Source: Rhizobium sp. SL86 (GTDB lineage: Bacteria > Pseudomonadota > Alphaproteobacteria > Rhizobiales > Rhizobiaceae). From it: DNA of 64,000 bases. Location of the stretch: positions 620,001-684,000 of the forward strand of contig NZ_JAPPRJ010000009.1 of assembly GCF_026672545.1 (NCBI RefSeq), read 5' to 3'. The position numbers and the translations under genes are program-made. Positions 28,972 through 37,445 of this stretch are shown here, piece by piece. The notes beneath the pieces were generated by a model. That model saw nothing but the letters and a program-made list of their open reading frames with translations. It was not told the DNA's origin and made no database searches. Each line of letters starts with the position of its first letter. The first letter of the stretch is position 1.

Positions 28972-30353
28972 CGGTCATCCTGATTGAGAGAGACGGACAT
29001 GGAACCGCCGCCGTGATCGGCAGAGCGGACCGTATGGGCGGCGGTGCTGACACCGTGACTGACGGTGCTGCTCCGCTTCATCCACTGCGCCCATTCGGGC
29101 GGCGTCGAGGACGAAATGTCGGAGCCGGACACGGTGGCGGAGGTTGCGGACTGTGAACCGGCAAACGATGGATCGTTGGTGGCTTCGGGCATGCCGGCGT
29201 CGTTCTTGCCGCCGGTCGCTTTCCATGCGGCGGCCTGTCCATTGCGATAGCTGGAGCTCATGGATTGGGATGCGCCTGATGCCATGGCCCTGCCCTTGTT
29301 CATGGCAAGACCCGCGGCTGCTTTTGCGACACCGGCAAAAGCGGCAGCACCACCGCCGGTCCCTGTCGATCCGGCGGTTGCGTCACCAAGACCGTATGCG
29401 GTCCTGGCGCCGCCGGCGAGTGTGGCCCCTCCCCTTGCCGCACCGCTGGCAGCACTTGCGGCAGCACCAAGTCCAGCCCTGGCACCCATATAGCCGGCGG
29501 CTCCGAGACCGGCCGCTGCAAGACCGGTTCCGACGGCAGCGCCTGCTCCGAGTTGCGGGGCGCCCGACACGAGACCGTTTGCAATGCCGGGACCGAAGAT
29601 CGACAGGCCCATTAAAGACAGCGCGCCCAGCACCAGTGACAGTGCTTCGGTGATGGTCGGCTGCTCGGAGAAACCGGATGTGAATTCGTCGAACAGGCCG
29701 GAGCCGATGCCGACGATGACGGCCAGCACCAGTATCTTGACGCCGGAGGCGACGATGTTGCCGAGCACCTTCTCGGCGAGGAAGGACGTCTTGTTGAACA
29801 ACGCGAAGGGGATCAGGACGAAGCCCGCAAGCGTCGTCAGCTTGAACTCGATCAGCGTGACAAAGATCTGGATGGCGAGAATGAAGAAAGCGACGAGAAC
29901 GATGACCCAGGCGACCATCAGCACGAAGATCTGCACGAAATTCTCGAAGAAGGCGATGTAGCCCATCAGCTCACCGGCCGCCTTGAGTATTGGATTGCCG
30001 GCGTCGATACCGACCTGCGCCACACGGCCGGGCTGTAATAGGTCCGAGGCCGACAGTCTGGAGCCACCGGCCTTGAGGCCAAGCCCGGAAAAGCTTTCGA
30101 AGACGATGCCCGCGAGCTTGTTGAAGTTGCCGATGATGAAGGCGAAGAAACCGATATAGAGAGTCTTCTTCACCAGCCGCTGCAGGACGTCCTCATCCGC
30201 GCCCCATGCCCAAAACAGGCCGGCCAGCACCATATCGATGACGATCAGCGTCGAGGTCAGGAAAGCCACCTCCCCGCCGAGCAAGCCGAAACCGCTATCG
30301 ATGTAGGCGGTGAAGGTTTCGAGGAAACGATCGATGATGCCGGTGTTGTTCAT
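28968..30353 (-). CDS. trbL: P-type conjugative transfer protein TrbL (VirB6-like)
   Basis: 461 aa. About six to eight hydrophobic helices in residues 1-265, including FLTSTLIVIDMVLAGLFWAW and FILAIQIFVTLIEFKLTTLA. A long Gly/Ala-rich segment (about 265-350) and a polar C-terminal tail follow. TrbL is the polytopic inner-membrane channel subunit. Overlaps trbK and trbF by 4 bases each. Confidence 0.95.
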   Translation of the reverse strand: MNNTGIIDRFLETFTAYIDSGFGLLGGEVAFLTSTLIVIDMVLAGLFWAWGADEDVLQRLVKKTLYIGFFAFIIGNFNKLAGIVFESFSGLGLKAGGSRLSASDLLQPGRVAQVGIDAGNPILKAAGELMGYIAFFENFVQIFVLMVAWVIVLVAFFILAIQIFVTLIEFKLTTLAGFVLIPFALFNKTSFLAEKVLGNIVASGVKILVLAVIVGIGSGLFDEFTSGFSEQPTITEALSLVLGALSLMGLSIFGPGIANGLVSGAPQLGAGAAVGTGLAAAGLGAAGYMGARAGLGAAASAASGAARGGATLAGGARTAYGLGDATAGSTGTGGGAAAFAGVAKAAAGLAMNKGRAMASGASQSMSSSYRNGQAAAWKATGGKNDAGMPEATNDPSFAGSQSATSATVSGSDISSSTPPEWAQWMKRSSTVSHGVSTAAHTVRSADHGGGSMSVSLNQDDR

Positions 30354-30637
30354 GGCGACGGCACCTCGCCGGTCTTCGGCGCGACCGGCCGATCGGTTGC
30401 GAAGAACCGGCGGCGATTTTCCGCCCAGGCCTTGCGGCAGGCGGCATCATCGGCAGCGGCCACGCCAAGGTCACGGCAGCGAGAGAGCCCGGTACTGACA
30501 GGCTCGCCGCCCGGACGCCCGATGCGGGGGGTATCGGCATCGGTTGCGTCTTCTTCTCGCAGGGCCGCGATTGCGGCGGTCAGCCCTGCACCAAGTGCAA
30601 AGACGGCAAGTATTCGGGCGGCGATCTTCAGGTCCAT
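30350..30637 (-). CDS. trbK: Putative entry-exclusion protein TrbK-alt
   Basis: 95 aa from the ATG at 30637. One N-terminal membrane helix (ILAVFALGAGLTAAIAAL) and a short periplasmic domain with LSRCRDLGVAAADDAACRKAWAEN, the Cys-pair motif of TrbK-alt. These proteins are thought to block redundant entry of the same element. An in-frame TTG at 30655 overlaps the trbJ stop and would add six residues; the ATG has GGAG only three bases away, so the start is uncertain. Confidence 0.8.
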   Translation of the reverse strand: MDLKIAARILAVFALGAGLTAAIAALREEDATDADTPRIGRPGGEPVSTGLSRCRDLGVAAADDAACRKAWAENRRRFFATDRPVAPKTGEVPSP

Positions 30638-30651
30638 TGTCTCCGTGCCCC

Positions 30652-31398
30652 TCAATCGTGGAACATGCGGACGCTGGACGGACTGTAGGCTGTGCCGGTC
30701 ATGAAGCGGCTGAACTGCTCACGGGCCTGTTCCTGTGCTGCCGCAGCCCTCGCCTGCTCCAGCGAACTGGCCCTGCCCTGCGCAGCGAGCATGGCGGTCA
30801 GATCGGCGATCTGTTTCGCCTGCACGGCCATGAGCTGATTGCCGGCCTGGGTCGCCTGCAGCACGCCGACTGCCGACTGGCTGGCATTGACCAGTTCGCT
30901 GGTCTGCTGTTGAGTCCCCTCGATATTGTCGACTGCCACGGCTCCCGCCTTTAGCGAATGCTCGAAAGCGGAAACCGATTGCTGCCAGCGCTGTTGCGCG
31001 GCGGATGCAAGCTGAGAGGCCGACCGATCGCCGGCAGCGAAATCACGATAGGTGGCGTTGAACTGCTCTTCGATAATCTGGACGCCATAGGCAAGCTGGT
31101 CCGCTTCACCGAGCAGGCTTTTCATCTCAGAGAAATTCCCCTCGATCTCAGACAGCATCGAGGTTGGCAGGCTGGTGAGGTTCTTCGCCTGATTTATCAG
31201 CATCTGGGCTTCATTCTGAAGCGATGTGACCTGGTTCTGGATCTGCTCCAGTGCCCGCGCGGCCGAAAGCAGGTTCTGGCTGTAGTTTGTCGGGTCGTAG
31301 ACGATCAGCGCCGATGCGGGTGTGGATGCCAGTGTGACGGCAAGAACGCTGGTTGAAAGGACACGGCACCAGCTGACGCTCAGGGATACATGGTTCAT
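30652..31398 (-). CDS. trbJ: P-type conjugative transfer protein TrbJ (VirB5-like)
   Basis: 248 aa. A signal peptide ends in TPASALIVYDPTNYSQN, the usual TrbJ maturation site. The rest is helical with coiled-coil character: RALEQIQNQVTSLQNEAQML and LGEADQLAYGVQIIEEQFNA. TrbJ is a minor pilus-associated protein. Its start overlaps trbE by 4 bases. Confidence 0.93.
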   Translation of the reverse strand: MNHVSLSVSWCRVLSTSVLAVTLASTPASALIVYDPTNYSQNLLSAARALEQIQNQVTSLQNEAQMLINQAKNLTSLPTSMLSEIEGNFSEMKSLLGEADQLAYGVQIIEEQFNATYRDFAAGDRSASQLASAAQQRWQQSVSAFEHSLKAGAVAVDNIEGTQQQTSELVNASQSAVGVLQATQAGNQLMAVQAKQIADLTAMLAAQGRASSLEQARAAAAQEQAREQFSRFMTGTAYSPSSVRMFHD

Positions 31399-33899
31399 GG
31401 GGCAATCTCCTCTTCTGGTGACGGGGGGATGGAGGCCGGACCAGCCGTCTTTTCCGCCGATTGGTCGACGACGTTTGTGAGGTGGGGGACAAGGTCGGCT
31501 GCCCAGCGCAGGCCTTTGGCCTCGAGCCAGGCTTCCAGGAAGTGAGCGCGCGCGCCGTCGCGGATCAGTTCATCGATCAGCGCATGGTCAACCTTTGTGG
31601 ATGCAGCACAAAGCGTCAGCGCAACGGAGCCAAGGCCAAGCTCGAACAGCCGGTTGCCCCGCCGGCTCTGGCAGTAATAGTCCCGCTTCGGGGTCGCCCT
31701 TGCGATGATCTCGATCTGGCGCGCATTGAGCCCAAACCGCTCATAGATAGAGGTGATTTGCGGCTCGATGGCCCGCTCGTTGGCGAGAAAGATGCGCGTC
31801 GGGCAGCTTTCGACGATGACGGGCGCGATCGGCGAGGCTTCGATGTCGGCAAGCGATTGGGAGGAGAAGATAACGCTGACATTTTTCTTGCGCAGCGTCT
31901 TCAGCCATTCCTTGATTTTCTGGGCAAAGCCGCCGTCATCCAGCGCCCGCCAGCCTTCGTCGATGATCAGCAGGCTTGACCGTCCGTCGAAGCGGGATTC
32001 AATCCGGTGGAACAGATAGGAAAGAACGGCGGGCGCCGCTCCCGTGCCGATCAGTCCTTCGGTCTCGAACGCCTGGACCTGCGCGTCCCCAAGCCATTCC
32101 ATTTCTGCATCGAGCAGGCGACCGTATGGGCCACCGATACAGTAAGGCCGCAAAGCCTGCTTGAGCGCCGACGACTGCAACAGCACCGTCAGGCCGGTGA
32201 TGGTCCGCTCCCCGACCGGTGCAGAAGCCAGGGACGTCAACGCCGTCCAGAGATGTTCCTTGATGTCAGGCGTGATGGTAACGCCCTCTCGGACGAGGAT
32301 ATCGACAAGCCAGTCGGCGGCCCATGCACGTTCCGGCGTGTCCTGGATCCCGGCGAGCGGTTGGAGTGATACGGTGTTAAGAGGCGATGTATCGTCGGAG
32401 AGCGAGCCGCCCAAGTCCTGCCAGTCGCCATTCATTGCGAGCGTTGCTGCCCTTATGCTTCCGCCGAAGTCGAAAGCGAAGACCTGGGAACGGAGATAGC
32501 GGCGGAACTGCAGGGCCATCATCGCCAACAGCACGGACTTTCCGGCACCCGTCGGGCCGACGATCATGGTATGACCGACATCGCCGACATGCAGAGAAAA
32601 CCGGAACGGCGTCGATCCTTCGGTGCGGGCATAAAACAATGGCGGCGCCTCGAAATGCTCGTCCTTCGCCGGCCCCGCCCAGACGGCGGACAGCGGGATC
32701 ATGTGGGCGAGGTTCAACGTCGAGATCGGTGGCTGGCGGACATTGGCATAGGTCTGGCCGGGAATGCTGCCGAGCCATGCCTCGATGGCATTGACGCTTT
32801 CGAAGATCGCCGTGAAATCGCGTGACTGGAAGACCTTTTCCGTCAGCCGCAGTTTCTCATCGGCAATCGCCGGATCGGCATCCCACACGGTCACCGTGGC
32901 GGTGACGTAGGCTTCACCAACCTGATCGGAGCCGAGATCCTGCAGGGCTGCATCGGCATCTGCCGCCTTGTTGGCGGCATCGCTGTCGAGCAGCGCCGAT
33001 TGCTCGTTGGTCAGGACTTCCTTCAGGATCGCGGCAATGGATTTGCGTTTGGCGAACCACTGCCGCCTGATCTTCGTCACCAGCCGTGTCGCGTCGGTCT
33101 TGTCGAGCATGATCGCCCGGGTGCTCCACCGATAGGGAAAGGCCAGCCGGTTGAGATCGTCGAGGATGCCGGGAAAGGTGACCGTCGGAAACCCGATCAC
33201 CGTCAGCGTACGCAGATGGAAGTCGCCAAGCCTCGGCTCCAGACCACCGGCCAAAGGCTGATCGGCCAGCAGCGCGTCGAGGTGGACAGGTGTTTCCGGA
33301 ATACGGACACGGTGGCGTTTGGTGGAAATGGTCGAATGCAGATAGGTGAGCGTCTCAGCGTCATCCAGCCATGCGGCTTCCGGCACGAAGCCCTCCACGA
33401 GATAGAGGACACGGTCCGTGCGATCGACGAAACTGTTCAGAAGCTCCCAAGGATCGACCCCGCTAATCTCCCTGCCCTCGTAGAGCCAACCTTCCATGCG
33501 CGAGGCTTCTTCCGCAGGCGGCAGCCAGACGAAGGTCAGGAAATAGCTGCTCTCGTAGAGAAGGCCGGATTCCTCGAACTGTTCACGCCGCTCAATGTCG
33601 AGAAGCGCAGATGCGGAATCCGGAAACAGGCTTTCCGGATAGTCGGTGGCCGGATTGCGCTGTGCTTCGACGAAGATCGCCCAGCCGGAGCCAAGGCGAC
33701 GCAGTGCGTTGTTGAGCCGTGCCGTGGTGCCGACCAGTTCGGCCGGCGTAGCGCTATCGAGATCGGGACCCCGAAACTGTGCAGTGCGCTGGAACGAACC
33801 GTCCTTGTTCAGGACGACACCCTGTGCGACCAGCGCCGCCCATGGCAGGAAGTCGGAGAGGTGGGAAGCGCGTTTGCGGTATTCGGCTAGGTTCATCAT
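31395..33899 (-). CDS. trbE: Conjugal transfer ATPase TrbE (VirB4-like)
   Basis: 834 aa from the ATG at 33899 (MMNLAEYRKRA); an upstream extension would run through trbD and is not family-like. N-terminal VirB4 domain to about residue 400; Walker A TMIVGPTGAGKSVLLAMMAL (about 453); Walker B SLLIIDEGWRAL (about 640); then KTLRKKNVSVIFSSQSLADI. It powers pilus assembly and substrate transfer at the inner membrane. Confidence 0.96.
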   Translation of the reverse strand: MMNLAEYRKRASHLSDFLPWAALVAQGVVLNKDGSFQRTAQFRGPDLDSATPAELVGTTARLNNALRRLGSGWAIFVEAQRNPATDYPESLFPDSASALLDIERREQFEESGLLYESSYFLTFVWLPPAEEASRMEGWLYEGREISGVDPWELLNSFVDRTDRVLYLVEGFVPEAAWLDDAETLTYLHSTISTKRHRVRIPETPVHLDALLADQPLAGGLEPRLGDFHLRTLTVIGFPTVTFPGILDDLNRLAFPYRWSTRAIMLDKTDATRLVTKIRRQWFAKRKSIAAILKEVLTNEQSALLDSDAANKAADADAALQDLGSDQVGEAYVTATVTVWDADPAIADEKLRLTEKVFQSRDFTAIFESVNAIEAWLGSIPGQTYANVRQPPISTLNLAHMIPLSAVWAGPAKDEHFEAPPLFYARTEGSTPFRFSLHVGDVGHTMIVGPTGAGKSVLLAMMALQFRRYLRSQVFAFDFGGSIRAATLAMNGDWQDLGGSLSDDTSPLNTVSLQPLAGIQDTPERAWAADWLVDILVREGVTITPDIKEHLWTALTSLASAPVGERTITGLTVLLQSSALKQALRPYCIGGPYGRLLDAEMEWLGDAQVQAFETEGLIGTGAAPAVLSYLFHRIESRFDGRSSLLIIDEGWRALDDGGFAQKIKEWLKTLRKKNVSVIFSSQSLADIEASPIAPVIVESCPTRIFLANERAIEPQITSIYERFGLNARQIEIIARATPKRDYYCQSRRGNRLFELGLGSVALTLCAASTKVDHALIDELIRDGARAHFLEAWLEAKGLRWAADLVPHLTNVVDQSAEKTAGPASIPPSPEEEIAP

Positions 33900-33909
33900 C
33901 GGCAAGACC

Positions 33910-34191
33910 TCACACGCCCATATGCGCCGGATAGCGCAGGTGCCTGCGCCCGACATCGACGAACTGCGCATCGCGTTTCGCTGCCCAGACCGCCGCGAAA
34001 TGGCCGATGGCCCAGATCACCAGCCCGGCAATCCAGAGACGAAGACCGAGACTGACAGCAGCCGCAAGCGTGCCGTTCGCAATGGCAACGGCACGCGGAG
34101 CACCACCGAGCAGGATCGTCTCGGCGAGCGAACGGTGGACGGTGGCGAAGTAACCACGCACCTCACCTTCCTCATGAAAACCGCCCGCCAT
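33910..34191 (-). CDS. trbD: Conjugal transfer protein TrbD (VirB3-like)
   Basis: 93 aa. EVRGYFATVHRSLAETILLG is the conserved TrbD start, followed by hydrophobic helices IANGTLAAAVSLGLRLWIAG and IWAIGHFAAVWAAK. A small inner-membrane partner of TrbE. The ATG at 34191 overlaps the trbC stop; 10 bases separate its stop from trbE. Confidence 0.92.
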   Translation of the reverse strand: MAGGFHEEGEVRGYFATVHRSLAETILLGGAPRAVAIANGTLAAAVSLGLRLWIAGLVIWAIGHFAAVWAAKRDAQFVDVGRRHLRYPAHMGV

Positions 34192-34535
34192 CAGACCAGC
34201 GCTCCGCCGCCGAAGGAAAAGAATGATAGGAAGAAGGAACTGGCCGCAAAGGCGATGCTCAACCCGAAGACGATCTGGATCAGCTTGCGGAAGCCGCCGG
34301 ACGCGTCGCCGAAGGCAAGCGCCAGGCCGGTGGCGATGATGATGATCACCGCAACGATCTTGGCGACCGGTCCTTCGATAGATTCCAGGATCTGCTGCAG
34401 CGGCTCCTCCCATGGCATGGACGAGCCGGAAGCGCGGGCGGGCGCCGCCATCAACAGGGTGATCGAGGCGAGTGCTGTTGTATGGACAAAGCGATTGCGA
34501 GCACGACGAAGGACAGACGAGACAAACGTATTCAT
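34191..34535 (-). CDS. trbC: Conjugal transfer pilin TrbC (VirB2-like)
   Basis: 114 aa. A long signal sequence with LASITLLMAAPARASGSSMP giving a cleavage site after ARA; mature part with two hydrophobic helices (VAKIVAVIIIIATGLALAFG and IQIVFGLSIAFAASSFFLSF). TrbC is the major pilus subunit, cyclised in studied systems. Overlaps trbB by 4 bases. Confidence 0.93.
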   Translation of the reverse strand: MNTFVSSVLRRARNRFVHTTALASITLLMAAPARASGSSMPWEEPLQQILESIEGPVAKIVAVIIIIATGLALAFGDASGGFRKLIQIVFGLSIAFAASSFFLSFFSFGGGALV

Positions 34536-35536
34536 TGCTGGTCTCCTTTCGGGAGTGGTTGGTGAGCGGGAGGAAGGTGAGCGTTGAGGGTGCGATAATC
34601 GCCGGAGACGGGATCGAGCCCGTCGACCAGGGCGATTTCCACAAGGCGGCGGTTGGCACCACGGCCGGACAGAACGGCGATGACGTCGATGGTTTCGGCG
34701 ATCAGCGCGCGCGGAACCGTGACCACGGCTTCCTGTACGAGTTGCTCCAACCGCCGCAGCGCGCCTATCGCCGTGTTAGCGTGGATCGTGCCGATGCCGC
34801 CAGGATGACCGGTGCCCCAGGCCTTCAGGAGGTCGAGGGCTTCAGCGCCGCGTACCTCACCTACCGGAATGCGATCAGGTCGCAGGCGGAGCGATGACTT
34901 CACCAGAGAGGAAAGCGAGGCCACGCCATCCTTGGTGCGCAGCGCCACGAGATTGGGAGCGGCGCATTGCAGCTCTCTGGTGTCCTCGATCAGCACGACG
35001 CGATCGGACGTCTTGGCGACTTCCGCCAGCAGCGCATTGGTGAGTGTCGTCTTGCCGGTGGATGTGCCACCGGCGACAAGTATGTTCTTGCGCTTCACCA
35101 CCGCCAGCCGAAGCACCTCAGCCTGGTGCTGCGTCATGATGCCAGCGGCGACATAATCGGAGAGGGTGAAGACAGCGACAGCAGGCTTGCGGATGGCAAA
35201 TGTCGCGGCGGCAACGACCGGCGGCAGCAGTCCCTCGAAGCGTTCGCCGGTTTCGGGCAGCTCGGCCGAGACGCGGGGCGCGCCGGCATGAACTTCGGCG
35301 CCAACATGGTGGGCGACCAGCCGCACGATGCGTTCGCCATCAGCCGGGATCAGTATTTCGTCCGTTGCGACAAGACCTTCCTTCAGACGATCGATCCACA
35401 GACGCCCGTCCGGGTTCAGCATCACTTCAACGATGCTGGGATCTTCGAGATAGCGGGCGATGGCAGGACCGAGCGCCGTGCGGAGCATTCGCTCGCCGCG
35501 TGATACAGACTGCCCTTGGTGATGATGGTTGGCCAT
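34532..35536 (-). CDS. trbB: P-type conjugative transfer ATPase TrbB (VirB11-like)
   Basis: 334 aa from the ATG at 35536 (MANHHHQGQSV). An N-terminal domain with VEVMLNPDGRLWIDRL; then Walker A NILVAGGTSTGKTTLTNALL, Asp box RVVLIEDTRELQCAAPN, Walker B LRPDRIPVGEVRGAEALDLL and His box GTIHANTA. A hexameric ATPase of pilus assembly. First gene of the trb operon; no traG/virD4 precedes it, unlike most complete elements. Confidence 0.96.
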   Translation of the reverse strand: MANHHHQGQSVSRGERMLRTALGPAIARYLEDPSIVEVMLNPDGRLWIDRLKEGLVATDEILIPADGERIVRLVAHHVGAEVHAGAPRVSAELPETGERFEGLLPPVVAAATFAIRKPAVAVFTLSDYVAAGIMTQHQAEVLRLAVVKRKNILVAGGTSTGKTTLTNALLAEVAKTSDRVVLIEDTRELQCAAPNLVALRTKDGVASLSSLVKSSLRLRPDRIPVGEVRGAEALDLLKAWGTGHPGGIGTIHANTAIGALRRLEQLVQEAVVTVPRALIAETIDVIAVLSGRGANRRLVEIALVDGLDPVSGDYRTLNAHLPPAHQPLPKGDQQ

Positions 35537-35683
35537 GATGTCCCCGTTCGGGCCATCCGCAAAACGGTCGGATGGCAACAGGGACAATCAAGAAAGGCAC
35601 AAATTAAGCGCCCGCAACACTATTCTCTCAGGCATCGCAGGCCGGCGTAGACGAGCGAAAAAATACTTGCAGAGCGCGGCACC

Positions 35684-36328
35684 TCAAACTCCCGAAGGTC
35701 CGCTAGTGAGACTGAGCAGGTCCGTCATCGCAGCCCGAATCTGCGGCCACGGAAACTCATCGGCTGGGCCCTCTTCTCCCATAGCAAGTACTGCATGCAG
35801 CTTGGCGGCCACACCAGCAACCGAGCAAGCCCGCATCGCAAACAGCCCATCCAATCGTTCTGCCCGCAGCGCAAAGGCTTCTTCCTCCGCCCGCTTGGCA
35901 CGACTGTATCCAAGCCGCTCGTCCAGCGCGTCCCAGGCAGCCTGCCGATCTGCCAAAACCGCCGTCGCCTTCTCCTCGGCATCTTCCGGCAAACCCGCAA
36001 AACGACGATCGATTTCCTCCGCGGAGAACGCCGCCACCACACAACCCTTATCGGGCAAGGCAATTTCGACATGGGGAAACCCGACAGCAGCGATCAGAGC
36101 AGTTTCAAGGCGCTGCTGTTTTCGGCAGAGCTTCTCGACAAGCTCATGGACTGACCACCATTCCTGCCACAACATAAGCGCCGGATCGGCACGGTCATTA
36201 CGACCGCCGGCGAAATGGAGCCCCTCTCCCACACCACCAACCAACCCCGCCAGCCACGTCGCAGAGACGGAAAGCAATCTGCGTCGCGTGACGACAGGCA
36301 AAGTTCTGCTATTGTCGGAATCAGCCAT
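35684..36328 (-). CDS. Hypothetical protein with Tat-like N-terminus
   Basis: 214 aa. The start has TRRRLLSVSATWLAGLVGGV, resembling a twin-arginine or N-terminal membrane segment. After it come WQEWWSVHELVEKLCRKQQRLE and an Ala/Glu-rich helical part with ERLGYSRAKRAEEEAFALRA. No domain recognised. It is divergent from an XRE regulator, a pair often seen on mobile elements of this group. Same strand as trbB, 147 bp upstream of it. Confidence 0.6.
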   Translation of the reverse strand: MADSDNSRTLPVVTRRRLLSVSATWLAGLVGGVGEGLHFAGGRNDRADPALMLWQEWWSVHELVEKLCRKQQRLETALIAAVGFPHVEIALPDKGCVVAAFSAEEIDRRFAGLPEDAEEKATAVLADRQAAWDALDERLGYSRAKRAEEEAFALRAERLDGLFAMRACSVAGVAAKLHAVLAMGEEGPADEFPWPQIRAAMTDLLSLTSGPSGV

Positions 36329-36469
36329 GATCCGAGTTCCTATCAACTTGGGTTACGGTCAGGCCAACAGGATGCTGACACATGCTGTTGGCCGCTAGTT
36401 CTGGGCAAACGATACACTAGGGCGAGTCATCAGATCAACAGCTATGAACATATTATGGCGATTTAGAAA

Positions 36470-36727
36470 ATGAACTCGATGCAATGCCGCATGGCGCGGG
36501 CCGCTTTGCAGCTCGGCGTTCTAGACCTCGCCAAGCTTGCAAAGGTGTCGACGAATACCATTGTGAGATTCGAACGTGGAGAACCGCTGCGTGCAGCGAC
36601 CAAGGAATCTATTGCGACAGTTTTTCGGTCCGCAGGCATCGAGTTTATAGACGAGATCGATGGCAAGGGCGTGGGTGTTCGGCTAACAAATTCATCCCGG
36701 CCGCATGGTAGAGATGGGACGGAATAG
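36470..36727 (+). CDS. XRE-family transcriptional regulator
   Basis: 85 aa. CRMARAALQLGVLDLAKLAK and VSTNTIVRFERGEPLRAATK form a complete helix-turn-helix of the XRE type; SIATVFRSAGIEFIDE ends the domain. It is divergent from the hypothetical Tat-like gene and lies 0.7 kb before cas3. It may control the trb operon, the island or its own transcription. Confidence 0.88.
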   Translation: MNSMQCRMARAALQLGVLDLAKLAKVSTNTIVRFERGEPLRAATKESIATVFRSAGIEFIDEIDGKGVGVRLTNSSRPHGRDGTE

Positions 36728-37445
36728 GCCTACCTCGCAGCCACGGCCCAGATCTCGTGCCCGAACTCCAATCTACCCCACCCCAGTCTCTGGCGTTGCC
36801 AGTAAAATGCTCGCCGGCCCGTTAGTCGAACGCGCTTGCCGTGGAACGGCTGATGCGCCAACTCCTGCACTTCAATGGCTCGAACCTGGAGGTCCCTCGC
36901 CTTGAGCGGATTCGCTCCACCGACCCGTAATTATTAGAGTCATCGCAATCACCGAACCATCTGATTCCGCTTATCGAATCCGCAAAGCGGAAAACAGACG
37001 ACGTTGCGTTAGTAAGGACGTTTGGCCCTGTATATCTCACAACCGGAACGTTCTAAAAGCCTGAATGAAAATGCATCATCGACGCTGAAGGCGCACCACT
37101 AAATCAGTGATCTTTATATACTAAGTATATTCAAGTGACAGACGCCTGGAACGTTCATCGACGAGGCGGTGAAGAAAATTTCTTCGCAGTGCATTAGCAT
37201 CTTTTTGTGGCGCGCCCATGTAATACCTGATCATCAAGCGCATAGATCATGCGTATATTATACAACATCGGGATTACCGTCTTCCGTTGTGACATTGAAA
37301 CGCTGGCGTTCAATATTTCACGATTTTTCTCCCTGCGAAGAAATACTTACGCCCAATTTTCTGTGAGGCATCAAACATAATAGTTGCGCAAAACCCGAAA
37401 AACCACTCTTCTGGTTGCATTGTGTAATGACAAGGGAGAGTCCCT
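36728..37445. other. Intergenic region before the cas operon
   Basis: 718 bp with no supported gene and lower GC than its surroundings. It should hold the cas3 promoter. A perfect AT dyad ATATAC-TAA-GTATAT lies at 37116-37130 and a short dyad CACT-AAATC-AGTG at 37097-37109. GGGAG precedes the GTG start of cas3. Confidence 0.5.

Noticed and set aside
33910..34662. 250-aa version of TrbD
   Set aside because: The upstream part is out-of-frame trbC/trbB sequence; TrbD homologues are about 90 aa and start at 34191.
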